64,000 bases of DNA from Paracoccaceae bacterium (GTDB taxonomy: Bacteria > Pseudomonadota > Alphaproteobacteria > Rhodobacterales > Rhodobacteraceae), in assembly GCA_018607905.1 (NCBI GenBank), contig JABBAP010000027.1:1-64000 (forward strand). The letters run 5' to 3'. The notes beneath the pieces are model-generated. The model ran no database searches and was not told the DNA's origin. It was given only the letters and a program-made list of their open reading frames with translations. Each line of letters opens with the position of its first letter. Positions within the stretch are counted from its first letter, which is position 1. Below are positions 34,989-42,975 of this stretch, piece by piece. The translations under genes and the position numbers were made by a program.

Positions 34989-36242
34989 ATGCAAAACACC
35001 ACAAACACCCTTGGCATAGATTTCGGCACCTCCAACTCAGCCGCTGGAATTTGCGTGAACGGCCAACCGTTCCTGATCGAACTCGAAGCAGGCGAACAGA
35101 CCCTGCCCACATCCGTATTTTTCGATTTTGACACCCGCAAAACCACCTTCGGCACCCCCGCCAATCGCGCCCTGATCAACGGATCAGATGGGCGCTACAT
35201 GCGTTCGCTCAAATCCGTGCTCGGCACATCCATCATGCATGAACCGCGCCGCATGATGGGCGAAACGATCACCTTCGTGGACATCATCGCGCGCTTCCTC
35301 AAAGCCCTCAAAACGCGGGCCGAGGAAACTTGCCACACCGAATTCCCCTATGCCCTTTCAGGTCGCCCCGTTCATTTCCATTCCAACGATGCCCAGCGCG
35401 ATGTTCAGGCCTTACGCGATCTGCAACAATGCTATGAGCGCGCAGGGTTTCGCGATGTGACCTTCTTGAACGAACCAGAGGCAGCCGCCCTCGCCGCAGG
35501 CCCACTCCCAGACAAATCACTTAACCTCATCGTCGATATTGGCGGCGGCACATCGGATTTTACAGTCTTTCGCACCCACGGCGAAGACACCGAAATCATC
35601 GCCTCCTACGGCGTGCGGATCGGTGGCACGAACTTTGATAAATCCATCAGCTTTGATCACATCATGCCGCTGTTTGGCCGTGGCACACAAATCCGCAAGG
35701 AACTCGGCGCTGAACTCCTCACCGCCCCAAATGCCCTGTTCCAAGACCTCGCAACGTGGGAAAAAATCCCGTTCCTGTACACCGCAGAAACACGGCGCAA
35801 CGTCGAACAATTGATCCGTGTCGGCGTCGATCCGCACCTGTTTGAACGCCTGCAAACCATTCTTACAGATGAACTTGGCCACGACCTTGCCTTTACGATT
35901 GAACGGGCCAAAATCGAAACAAACAAGGCCGAGCGTGATGCAACCCCGATTGACCTTGGCCTGATCGAACGCGGCCTTACCGCCACGCTAAACGGCGAAA
36001 ACCTGTCGGCATCTCTGCACGACCATGCCAAGGCGATTGGCGAAACCGCGACTGAGACCTTGCGCATGGCGCAACTCGAAACCGACCAAATCGACACCAT
36101 CATTTTTGTGGGCGGCTCCTCGCTGATGTCGGCTGTTCAATCCGAACTTACCGCGCGATTCCCCAACGCCACCCAAAAACACCAAAGCGCGTTTACCGGC
36201 ATCGTTGAAGGCCTCGCGCTCGCCTCCGCACATACTGCTTGA
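34989..36242 (+). CDS. Hsp70-like protein of the YegD type
   Basis: A 417-residue protein with an actin/Hsp70 ATPase fold. LGIDFGTSNSAAG (phosphate 1), LIVDIGGGTSDF (phosphate 2) and FVGGSSLM (adenosine motif) are present. The C-terminal substrate-binding domain of DnaK is missing, which is normal for YegD-type proteins. ATG 34989 begins right before the conserved N-terminus. It has its own 175-nt upstream region and is followed by a small membrane protein. The client and role are unknown. Confidence 0.88.
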   Translation: MQNTTNTLGIDFGTSNSAAGICVNGQPFLIELEAGEQTLPTSVFFDFDTRKTTFGTPANRALINGSDGRYMRSLKSVLGTSIMHEPRRMMGETITFVDIIARFLKALKTRAEETCHTEFPYALSGRPVHFHSNDAQRDVQALRDLQQCYERAGFRDVTFLNEPEAAALAAGPLPDKSLNLIVDIGGGTSDFTVFRTHGEDTEIIASYGVRIGGTNFDKSISFDHIMPLFGRGTQIRKELGAELLTAPNALFQDLATWEKIPFLYTAETRRNVEQLIRVGVDPHLFERLQTILTDELGHDLAFTIERAKIETNKAERDATPIDLGLIERGLTATLNGENLSASLHDHAKAIGETATETLRMAQLETDQIDTIIFVGGSSLMSAVQSELTARFPNATQKHQSAFTGIVEGLALASAHTA

Positions 36243-36243
36243 C

Positions 36244-36260
36244 CTTCCAGCTACTGGAAG
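36244..36260. other. Short hairpin after the Hsp70-like gene
   Basis: CTTCCAG (36244-36250) and CTGGAAG (36254-36260) form a 7-bp stem with a 3-nt loop directly after the stop codon. No T-run follows, so termination is uncertain. Confidence 0.35.
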
Positions 36261-36275
36261 CATTACCAAGTACAA

Positions 36276-36686
36276 ATGATGCACAGACTCATCAAGATAT
36301 TCCCACGCCCAACATGGCTTGCAGCCCTTAGCGCGCTCTATGTTTTTGCCCTAATCATCAGCCACGCTAGCCTGCCCAAAGCCCACGTTTGGGTCATCGC
36401 CGCCATCTTCTCCATCATTATGAACGGCGTCTACATCTCCAGCGCGATCCAAAAACGCCGCTACATTTCCACCGAATTTCTGGTCGCAATCATCTTGATC
36501 ACACTGTCCGTGCTCGGCCCGATCCTGTCACCGCTCTTTGTAATTGCCGCAATCATAGGCCACGGCCTGTGGGACGTCGCCAAACACTACGGCGCAGGCA
36601 TTCCATTTTTCAGTTGGTACACGTGGGGCTGCGCTGCGGTCGATTTCACCTACGCCACCACACTCACACTCTACCTAATGACCTGA
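36276..36686 (+). CDS. Small membrane protein of unknown function
   Basis: A 136-residue protein with four hydrophobic segments (about 14-32, 36-55, 66-95 and 112-133). Polar residues in the last half (IGHGLWDVAKHYGAG) include a His-Trp-Asp-His set that could be functional. I cannot assign a family with confidence. It follows the Hsp70-like gene by 33 nt and may share its transcript. The intergenic repeat begins 8 nt after its stop. Confidence 0.65.
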   Translation: MMHRLIKIFPRPTWLAALSALYVFALIISHASLPKAHVWVIAAIFSIIMNGVYISSAIQKRRYISTEFLVAIILITLSVLGPILSPLFVIAAIIGHGLWDVAKHYGAGIPFFSWYTWGCAAVDFTYATTLTLYLMT

Positions 36687-36693
36687 ACGCCAC

Positions 36694-36715
36694 CTTCTTC
36701 TGGCCCAAAATATCC
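36694..36715 (+). repeat. Intergenic 22-nt motif, copy 3
   Basis: CTTCTTCTGGCCC then AAAATATCC is a close match to the window consensus. It lies in the short convergent gap between the small membrane protein and the RraA-like gene. Confidence 0.65.
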
Positions 36716-36740
36716 CCAACGGAGCGTCCGCCGCCCGCCC

Positions 36741-37433
36741 TCAGGTCCGCGACGCCTCAAATGCAGCCCAAGCCGCCTCGAACGCCTCAAAATCAAACCC
36801 CTCGGCGCGCGCTGGCTCCAGCACAACTTTCTCGGTCTCCAACAGCTTCAAAATCGCCGCTTCCAACACCTCCACCAAATCGCTCGGAATAACCAACGCG
36901 CCGTGGCGATCCGCATGAACCAAATCGCCGTCGTTCACTGTCATGCCAAAAATTTCAACAGGCGTGCCAATCTCGCGCACATGCACAAACCCGTGGCTTG
37001 GCCCGATGGATCCCGCCACCACAGGAAAATCGCTCGGCAAATCACCAAGGTCGCGCATCACCCCATTCGTAAGCGCGCCCGCCATGCCAAAACCCTTGTG
37101 CACAGTCGTGTTAATCTCGCCCCAATAGGCGCCAATCGCGTGCGGATAATCCAGATCCTGAACCACCGCCACACAGCCCGCACCGCCATCCGCCATGTGC
37201 CGATAATAATCCATCCGCCGCGCTTTGATCACATCCGCTGGCTCGCTCGGGGCCTCCACGGCAGCAATCTTCGCAGTCCGCGCATAGCCAACAACCGCTT
37301 GTGTCACATCCGAACATTGCATGGTGCCGCGCGTGAAATCATTGAACCCGCGTTTCCCTTGCGCCACCTCAATCGCGTTGCAAACCGTCGGTGTATCGAC
37401 GTCGCGCAACAGCGCCATCAAAGACGGCGTCAT
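36741..37433 (-). CDS. RraA-like / HMG-aldolase family protein
   Basis: A 230-residue protein of the RraA/HMG aldolase family. The motif GALTNGVMRDLGDL, in which Arg and Asp bind pyruvate and the metal, and the later VHADRHGALVIPSDL are typical. Family members are class II pyruvate aldolases/oxaloacetate decarboxylases or the RNase E inhibitor RraA; the extended C-terminus favours a catabolic enzyme. It overlaps the MetE-like gene (ATGA) downstream of the LacI-type operator, so it is probably part of the same regulon. Confidence 0.83.
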   Translation of the reverse strand: MTPSLMALLRDVDTPTVCNAIEVAQGKRGFNDFTRGTMQCSDVTQAVVGYARTAKIAAVEAPSEPADVIKARRMDYYRHMADGGAGCVAVVQDLDYPHAIGAYWGEINTTVHKGFGMAGALTNGVMRDLGDLPSDFPVVAGSIGPSHGFVHVREIGTPVEIFGMTVNDGDLVHADRHGALVIPSDLVEVLEAAILKLLETEKVVLEPARAEGFDFEAFEAAWAAFEASRT

Positions 37434-38557
37434 TTGCTTGCGATCCCGGCACCTTTGGACAGGCTTTCCAGTTTCGCATAGGCAATTTCAGGATCAACCG
37501 CGCCAAAACCCGCAAACGTGCCAAAGCCGCAATCAGACCCCGCCACAACGCGGTCCGCACCAACAATGTCCGCAAATCGTTCAACGCGCTGCGCCACCAA
37601 TTCTGGATGCTCGATAAAGTTTGTCGTCGTATCCACAACGCCCGGAACCAACACTTTGTTGTCTGGAATTTCGTTTTTGCGATCACGGAAAACGGTCCAT
37701 TCATGGGCATGGCGCGGGTTCGATGTTTCAAACAAAACATATTTCGATTTCGTCCGCATCAACGTGGAGAACACCGTGTCCATGTCGATGTCACAACAAT
37801 GCGGCCCCTCGTAGTTGCCCCAGCAAATATGCACGCGAACCTGTTCCTGTGGCACATTTTCGAGCGCATAATTCAGCGCGTCAACATGGCCCTCAATCAC
37901 CTTCACAAACTCCGCATCCGACAGATCGGCGAACAGCATGTGCCGCGATAACGCCAGATCAGGGCAATCCAACTGCACGTCCAAACCAGCCGCCACAATC
38001 GTCTCATACTCCGCCTTCATCGCATCCGCGAGCGCGCCTAGATACGCCTCTCGGGTTTTGTAAAAGTCATTCTGCAAGAACAACGAAATCACCCCAGGCG
38101 ACGCCGCATTCATAAACCCGCGCTCTACGCCGTGCTTGGCCATCGCCGCCTTCAGATTACTGATATCTTTGTTCAGCTCACCCTGCCCTTTGGATTTCAC
38201 CTCGGATGTGCACATCGGGCGCGCGTATTGCGGCGTGCCACCGTCATCTGCCAAACGCTGCAAAAACGTCGGAAACATCTTCAAATCTGCGGGCGCATTG
38301 CGTGGGCTATCGCCCGAAAACCCAGTGTAGCGATCCTTCACATAGGTCGCATAGGAAATTTTCGATGTCTCGCCGTCCGAAACAATATCCACACCCGCCA
38401 CAACCTGTTTGCGCACCGTTTCATCTACCGCCGCCGTCATGCAGGCATCAAACGCGCCCTGATCGTAAGGCTGCTCGTTTTCACGCGCGAAAATGAAATC
38501 AACAACCTCCTGCGTGCGGGGCAATGATCCAACATGGCTGGTCAAAATTTTGGTCAT
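37430..38557 (-). CDS. MetE-like (cobalamin-independent methionine synthase II family) protein
   Basis: A 375-residue protein with the zinc-binding barrel of MetE. SHVGSLPR at the N-terminus, VHICWGN (His and Cys ligands) and VAGSDCGFG (Cys ligand) near the C-terminus are present. The length equals one MetE barrel and it lacks the folate-binding half, so it is not a full methionine synthase. Related stand-alone proteins transfer methyl or alkyl groups to thiols or work in catabolism. Its promoter carries LacI-type operator site 2, and it is coupled to the RraA-like gene. Confidence 0.85.
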   Translation of the reverse strand: MTKILTSHVGSLPRTQEVVDFIFARENEQPYDQGAFDACMTAAVDETVRKQVVAGVDIVSDGETSKISYATYVKDRYTGFSGDSPRNAPADLKMFPTFLQRLADDGGTPQYARPMCTSEVKSKGQGELNKDISNLKAAMAKHGVERGFMNAASPGVISLFLQNDFYKTREAYLGALADAMKAEYETIVAAGLDVQLDCPDLALSRHMLFADLSDAEFVKVIEGHVDALNYALENVPQEQVRVHICWGNYEGPHCCDIDMDTVFSTLMRTKSKYVLFETSNPRHAHEWTVFRDRKNEIPDNKVLVPGVVDTTTNFIEHPELVAQRVERFADIVGADRVVAGSDCGFGTFAGFGAVDPEIAYAKLESLSKGAGIASK

Positions 38558-38611
38558 GGGGTGATCCTTCTCACAAATCCGTGACTGTCAAACTATCAGC
38601 CCCAACCCATT

Positions 38612-38627
38612 TTGCAAGCGTATGCAA
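38612..38627. promoter_or_regulatory. LacI-type operator, site 2
   Basis: On the minus strand the sequence is TTGCATACGCTTGCAA, which differs from site 1 at 24967 by one base in 16. It lies 55 nt upstream of the MetE-like start, on the same strand as that gene. The shared site is the main evidence that the RraA/MetE-like operon belongs to the LacI regulon. Confidence 0.75.
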
Positions 38628-38633
38628 CATCGC

Positions 38634-39410
38634 CTACCGCAAAACACCCGCCGCCGTTAATTCTGCTATCGTTGGCGTCCATAAATCCGCAGACGGAGTC
38701 GCAAAAACGCGCTCGACAAAAACAGCATCAAACCCCTGTGCAATCAAAAACGCACGGTCTTTGTCTTCAATCACATCCTTGCTCACCGTCTGCACACGCA
38801 TCGATTCATCCAACCGATACCCGTGAAACCCCAACTGCCCTTGGGGGCCCAATGCACGTTGAACACCGCCCGCGAACACCAACGTACAGGCTGAAAAACA
38901 CTGCCCATCCACCCGCGTATCAATGCCGTTTGCCGACACAAACAACCCAATGGCCCGCCCCGCCTGCACACTGCCACCAGCACTTTGCAAAACAACTAGC
39001 CGCACCCCGTGCGTCGTCTTTAACTCCGTCAAAATTTGATAATCAATATCTCCAGAAACAGTCGCAACACCGTCTAAAACCGCAACCTTCGCCGCATAAC
39101 CCTTAACCGCCAAATCCACAGGCGGCGCTGGTAACAACACTCCAACGCCAACCAAAAAATTCGAAACCAACGCCACGCCCATCGACGCATAAGCCCCATA
39201 AACCCGCGACAATGCCCCGTCCCGAAGCACCCGTTCCCCAAACCGAACCGCCCCAACCCCCTGCCAGATCGACACCGCCACCAGCACCAAAATCACCGGC
39301 CAGCCGATCCAAGCCGCCCCATAACTCAGCGCGCCAGACACCCCGATCAGCCCTAGAATGGTCCAAACAAACCCCAATCGCCCGTGCCAAAATTTGCTGA
39401 TAAGTTCCAT
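38634..39410 (-). CDS. Membrane-anchored ClpP/crotonase-fold protein (COG3904-like)
   Basis: A 258-residue protein. About three hydrophobic segments (to residue 95) are followed by a soluble domain with ATVSGDIDYQ, LQSAGGSVQAGRAIG and the candidate nucleophile Ser in CFSACTLVFAGG, as in predicted periplasmic ClpP-like proteases. GFHGYR comes after, where a His could serve the active site. The start at 39410 puts the first membrane segment close to the N-terminus. It stands alone, with operator site 2 just past its 3' end. Confidence 0.75.
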   Translation of the reverse strand: MELISKFWHGRLGFVWTILGLIGVSGALSYGAAWIGWPVILVLVAVSIWQGVGAVRFGERVLRDGALSRVYGAYASMGVALVSNFLVGVGVLLPAPPVDLAVKGYAAKVAVLDGVATVSGDIDYQILTELKTTHGVRLVVLQSAGGSVQAGRAIGLFVSANGIDTRVDGQCFSACTLVFAGGVQRALGPQGQLGFHGYRLDESMRVQTVSKDVIEDKDRAFLIAQGFDAVFVERVFATPSADLWTPTIAELTAAGVLR

Positions 39411-39456
39411 CCGAAAACCAAACGCGAAACGCGCGCTAAAAACAACCCGCCCCCCG

Positions 39457-39478
39457 TTTCTTCTGGCCTAAAATATTC
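39457..39478 (+). repeat. Intergenic 22-nt motif, copy 4
   Basis: TTTCTTCTGGCC then TAAAATATTC, close to the consensus. It lies between the ClpP-like gene and rsmD, both on the minus strand. Confidence 0.6.
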
Positions 39479-39486
39479 TGGGTGAA

Positions 39487-39515
39487 TTGGCCCTCGGGCC
39501 AAGAGGGCAACGCCC
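39487..39515 (-). terminator. Tandem small hairpins at the 3' end of rsmD
   Basis: TTGGCC/GGCCAA (39487-39492, 39497-39502) and GGGC/GCCC (39505-39508, 39512-39515) form two adjacent stems on the stop side of rsmD. No strong T-run follows on the minus strand, so termination is only likely. Confidence 0.35.
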
Positions 39516-40075
39516 TAAGCCACCTCTAAAACATGCACCCAAGTGTCGCCATAATTTCGCGCGTCCAACATCGTGAACCCCTTAGGGCAAACCTGCTGCG
39601 CATTTTCTTCCCAGATAATCAACGCGTCATCTGCCAGCCAACCACCGACAAGCGCAGCCGCCAAGGCCGTCTCGCCCATCGACTTGCCGTAAGGCGGGTC
39701 CAAAAACACCAACCCAAACGGATCGCCGTTCCAATCATCCAACTTACACGCATCACGGCGCGCCAGCTTCACCTCGCCTTGCACACGCAACATTTTTGTA
39801 TTCTCAGAAATCAACGCCGCCGCTTTGCGCCCATCATCGACAAATTGCACAAACGACGCCCCACGCGACAACGCCTCAAACCCCAACGCGCCGGTTCCCG
39901 CAAACAGATCGAGCACGCGGATACCCGAAATCGGATCCCCATACCCGCCATTCACCAACAGATTAAAAATGCTCTCGCGAACGCGATCCGTCGTGGGCCG
40001 TAAATGCGCCCCCGCATCGCCATTGCCCACAGACGCCAGCGCAGTTCCCTTAAACCGCCCCGAAATAATCCGCAT
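39515..40075 (-). CDS. rsmD: 16S rRNA (guanine966-N2)-methyltransferase
   Basis: A 186-residue SAM-dependent methyltransferase of the RsmD family. RIISGRFKG at the N-terminus, RPTTDRVRESIFN, LDLFAGTGALGFEALSRGA (SAM site) and the catalytic LDPPYGK (NPPY-type) are all present. It modifies G966 of 16S rRNA in the small subunit. Its ATG shares a base with the stop of the flavoprotein gene (TAATG), so the two form an operon, although the functions do not seem linked. Confidence 0.95.
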   Translation of the reverse strand: MRIISGRFKGTALASVGNGDAGAHLRPTTDRVRESIFNLLVNGGYGDPISGIRVLDLFAGTGALGFEALSRGASFVQFVDDGRKAAALISENTKMLRVQGEVKLARRDACKLDDWNGDPFGLVFLDPPYGKSMGETALAAALVGGWLADDALIIWEENAQQVCPKGFTMLDARNYGDTWVHVLEVA

Positions 40076-41280
40076 TACAGCAACGTCTTCAGAACAACCG
40101 CAGGGTCTGCCACCGCCGCTTTGTCAGGGGATTTCCCCGCCTCGATCAACCGCTTGCCAACCATGTAACTGCGCGGTTCATTTGCGGCATCCACCGCCAG
40201 TAACTCATCGCCCTTGAAATACCAAAACGACGCATCACCCGGCTTATCGCCCGCCCGCGTTACAACCGTGTCATACCCAACATTCAGCCCAGCAATCTGC
40301 AATTTCACATCATACTGATCCGACCAGAACCAAGGCTTTGCGACATATTCCTTGCCAACACCCATAATATTTTGCGCCACGATTTCCGCCTGATCAATCG
40401 CGTTTGGAACACTTTCCAGCCGAATACGCCCACCGCGATACGGGAAAGACGCGCAATCCCCTGCCGCCCAAATTCCATCTACCGAGGTACGTCCTTCAGC
40501 ATCCGTCGAAATCCCGTTGTCGATGACACAACCCGCCATTTCAGCCAGCCCAATTTCGGGCACAATCCCCACACCAACAATCGCAAAATCCACATCCAGC
40601 GTGCGACCATCCGACAAAACCGCGCCAGACACACGCCCATCGCCAGTCAACCGATCCAGCCCCACACCCTCAACAATTTCAACGCCGTGCGCCCTGTGCA
40701 AAGCGCGGAAAAAATCAGATGTTTCGGGTGCTGCAACCCGCTGCAAAATCCGATCTGCCATTTCAACCAACGTGACCGACACACCCTTTTTCGCCGCAAC
40801 CGCCGCCGCTTCCAAACCGATGTACCCGCCACCGATAATCAACACCCGTTTCCCATCGGCAAACTCAGGCTCCATCGCATTCACATCATCCAGCGTGCGC
40901 ACCGTGTAAACACCGTCCAATTCCCCGCCAATGCTTGCAGGCAATCGACGCGGCGCAGACCCGGTCGTCAGAACAAGATCATCATATTTCAGATCACGCC
41001 CAGCAACCGTCACGGTTTTCGCACCCGCATCAACGCCGCTCACTTCGGCGCCAAGAATCAACTCAATCCCGTTCTCAGCGTAAAAACTCTCGGGCCGCAG
41101 ATACATCCGCTCCAGCGTCATTTCACCCAGCAAATACCCTTTGGACAGCGGCGGGCGCTGATATGGTGGCGCAGTTTCCGCCCCGATCAAGGTGATCTCG
41201 CCCTCAAAACCAGAATTGCGCAACTTCGCAACGCAAGAACTCCCTGCTTGCCCCGCACCCACAACAACCACATGACCCAT
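40075..41280 (-). CDS. FAD-dependent ferredoxin/rubredoxin reductase-like oxidoreductase
   Basis: A 401-residue flavoprotein of the putidaredoxin/rubredoxin-reductase group. The FAD motif VVVGAGQAGSS, the YQRPPLSKGYL block, the NAD motif IIGGGYIGLEAAA and the C-terminal WAAGDCASF are intact. It passes electrons from NAD(P)H to a ferredoxin or similar partner that is not in the window. ATG 41280 has CGGAGG upstream; the open frame to 41316 is not needed. It is divergent from the peroxiredoxin gene. Confidence 0.9.
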   Translation of the reverse strand: MGHVVVVGAGQAGSSCVAKLRNSGFEGEITLIGAETAPPYQRPPLSKGYLLGEMTLERMYLRPESFYAENGIELILGAEVSGVDAGAKTVTVAGRDLKYDDLVLTTGSAPRRLPASIGGELDGVYTVRTLDDVNAMEPEFADGKRVLIIGGGYIGLEAAAVAAKKGVSVTLVEMADRILQRVAAPETSDFFRALHRAHGVEIVEGVGLDRLTGDGRVSGAVLSDGRTLDVDFAIVGVGIVPEIGLAEMAGCVIDNGISTDAEGRTSVDGIWAAGDCASFPYRGGRIRLESVPNAIDQAEIVAQNIMGVGKEYVAKPWFWSDQYDVKLQIAGLNVGYDTVVTRAGDKPGDASFWYFKGDELLAVDAANEPRSYMVGKRLIEAGKSPDKAAVADPAVVLKTLL

Positions 41281-41364
41281 AAAACGCCTCCGTTTGGACT
41301 GGCACACCGCCGTCACCGCACTATAGTTATGCTCAACCTAAAACCAACTCAAAAGGAAACTGCA

Positions 41365-41853
41365 ATGGCTATCGGAACAGGCGACACGCTCCCAACCGCA
41401 AAACTTTCAAAAATGGGCGCTGATGGCCCCGAAGTGGTGGATTTGAACGCATTCGGCAAAGGCAAAAAACTCGCGATCTTCGCTTTGCCGGGCGCATTCA
41501 CAGGCACATGCTCGATGGCCCACGTGCCGTCATTCATGCGCACAATTGATCAATTCAAAGCCAAAGGCGTAGACGAAGTGATCTGCGTGTCCGTCAACGA
41601 CGTGTTTGTGATGCAAGCATGGGGCGAACAAACGGGCGCAACTGAAGCTGGCATTCAGATGCTCGCAGACGGCGACGCGTCGTTTACGAAAGCAATGGGT
41701 CGCGATTTTTCTGCGCCGCCAGTTGGCTTGATTGATCGCTCAAAACGCTACGCGATGATCGTGGACGACGGCAAAATCACAGTGCTGCAAGAAGAAGAAA
41801 ACCCTGGCGTCTGTGATGTTTCAGGCGGCGAAGCCCTGCTCGAAGCGGTATAA
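41365..41853 (+). CDS. Peroxiredoxin, Prx5 type
   Basis: A 162-residue thiol peroxidase of the Prx5/AhpE-like redoxin group. Peroxidatic C49 lies in PGAFTGTCS; the usual Pro before the Thr-Cys is replaced by Gly. Further Cys at 74 and 150 may act as resolving residues. AAAGGA is placed 9 nt before the ATG. It is single, divergent from the reductase gene and ends at a strong terminator. It reduces peroxides in the cytoplasm. Confidence 0.92.
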   Translation: MAIGTGDTLPTAKLSKMGADGPEVVDLNAFGKGKKLAIFALPGAFTGTCSMAHVPSFMRTIDQFKAKGVDEVICVSVNDVFVMQAWGEQTGATEAGIQMLADGDASFTKAMGRDFSAPPVGLIDRSKRYAMIVDDGKITVLQEEENPGVCDVSGGEALLEAV

Positions 41854-41860
41854 AATTCTA

Positions 41861-41889
41861 AAAGGGGGCCGACAAAGCCCCCTTTTTCT
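41861..41889. terminator. Strong bidirectional terminator
   Basis: AAAGGGGGC (41861-41869) pairs perfectly with GCCCCCTTT (41877-41885) and runs into TTTTTCT. The A-run on the other arm gives a T-run for the opposite strand, so it can serve both the peroxiredoxin gene and the convergent mscS gene. Confidence 0.9.
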
Positions 41890-41892
41890 GCC

Positions 41893-42678
41893 TTAATCTT
41901 CAGCGCGAACCACGGTCGTAGTCGGGAACGGAATATCAATTCCACCCGCATCAAACGCATCCTTGGCTTGGCGCGTTAGATCGAACTTCACGTTCCAGTA
42001 ATCGCTCGATTCCACCCAAACCCGCAGCGTGAAATCAACCGAACTGTCCCCCAGATTTGTCACTTTCACAAAACTTTCAGGGTCCGTCAAAATTCGATCA
42101 TCCGCCTCAATTAGTTTGCGCAAAATCTCTTCTGCCGTTTTTAGATTGCTGGCGTAACTGACGCCAAACACCAAATCCACACGTCGCGTATCGTGGAAAG
42201 AATAGTTCTTGATCGCCTGCCCAAACACTTTGCCGTTTGGCAGAATAATCTGAACATTATCGCCCGTCGCCAATTCCGTTGTGAACAGGTTTACCTCTTT
42301 TACGGTGCCAGACAGTCCGCCCAATTCCACAAAATCACCGATCTTGAACGGGCGGAATATCACCAGCATCACACCCGCTGCCAAATTCGCCAACGTACCC
42401 TGCAACGCCAACCCAATCGCCAGCCCCGCCGCACCAATAACCGCAATCAGTGATGCCGTTTGTATCCCAAACCGCGCCAACACAAAGATGATCGCAAAGC
42501 CGATCATCGCATACCGCGCAATGCTGCCTAGAAACGCAAATAGGGTCTCGTCAATGTCCTCGTACTGTCGCGAAAACCCAATAATATAGCCGCGCAGCAA
42601 CCCGCTCAGCCAAATCGCAGCCACCAGAATCACACCCGCATAGGCCACGTTCACGACCAACTCACCAATCCAAGCCAT
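41893..42678 (-). CDS. Small-conductance mechanosensitive channel (MscS family)
   Basis: A 261-residue channel with three membrane segments, the pore helix GLAIGLALQGTLANLAAGVML, and the beta domain starting FRPFKIGDFVELGG and FTTELATGDNVQIILPNG. The length and order match MscS itself. It opens under membrane tension and releases solutes on osmotic downshock. It ends at the shared terminator and starts 9 nt after the pterin dehydratase stop, so it is probably in the same transcript. Confidence 0.95.
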   Translation of the reverse strand: MAWIGELVVNVAYAGVILVAAIWLSGLLRGYIIGFSRQYEDIDETLFAFLGSIARYAMIGFAIIFVLARFGIQTASLIAVIGAAGLAIGLALQGTLANLAAGVMLVIFRPFKIGDFVELGGLSGTVKEVNLFTTELATGDNVQIILPNGKVFGQAIKNYSFHDTRRVDLVFGVSYASNLKTAEEILRKLIEADDRILTDPESFVKVTNLGDSSVDFTLRVWVESSDYWNVKFDLTRQAKDAFDAGGIDIPFPTTTVVRAED

Positions 42679-42687
42679 AATAATTCC

Positions 42688-42975
42688 CTAACCCGCCAAC
42701 GCGTCCATTTTCTTTGCCAGCTTCACGTCCAACTCGGACAAGCCATCCACGTCATGGGTGATCAACACCACTTCGACACGGTTGTAAACATTCGACCATT
42801 CAGGATGGTGGTTCCATTTTTCCGCCCAGATCGCAGCGCGTGTCATAAACCCAAAGGCATCGATGAAATTCTTAAATTTGAACTCTTTTCGAATGGCATC
42901 GCGCCCCGCAACCCGCTCCCAACCACTTGCGAACAGCGGCTCTAAAACGCTCTCATCGCTCAGTTTTTCAGCCAT
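42688..42975 (-). CDS. phhB: 4a-hydroxytetrahydrobiopterin dehydratase
   Basis: A 95-residue pterin-4a-carbinolamine dehydratase. The active-site motif [17 protein letters not shown] and [14 protein letters not shown] are diagnostic. I chose ATG 42975 (MAEKL); ATG 42978 directly before it is equally possible. It overlaps the upstream GNAT-like gene by 8 nt. It recycles the pterin of aromatic amino acid hydroxylases, none of which is in the window; in many Alphaproteobacteria it stands alone as here. Confidence 0.92.
   Translation of the reverse strand: MAEKLSDESVLEPLFASGWERVAGRDAIRKEFKFKNFIDAFGFMTRAAIWAEKWNHHPEWSNVYNRVEVVLITHDVDGLSELDVKLAKKMDALAG

Noticed and set aside
37430-38557. Full methionine synthase MetE
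   Set aside because: At 375 residues it has only the zinc barrel and lacks the N-terminal half of MetE.
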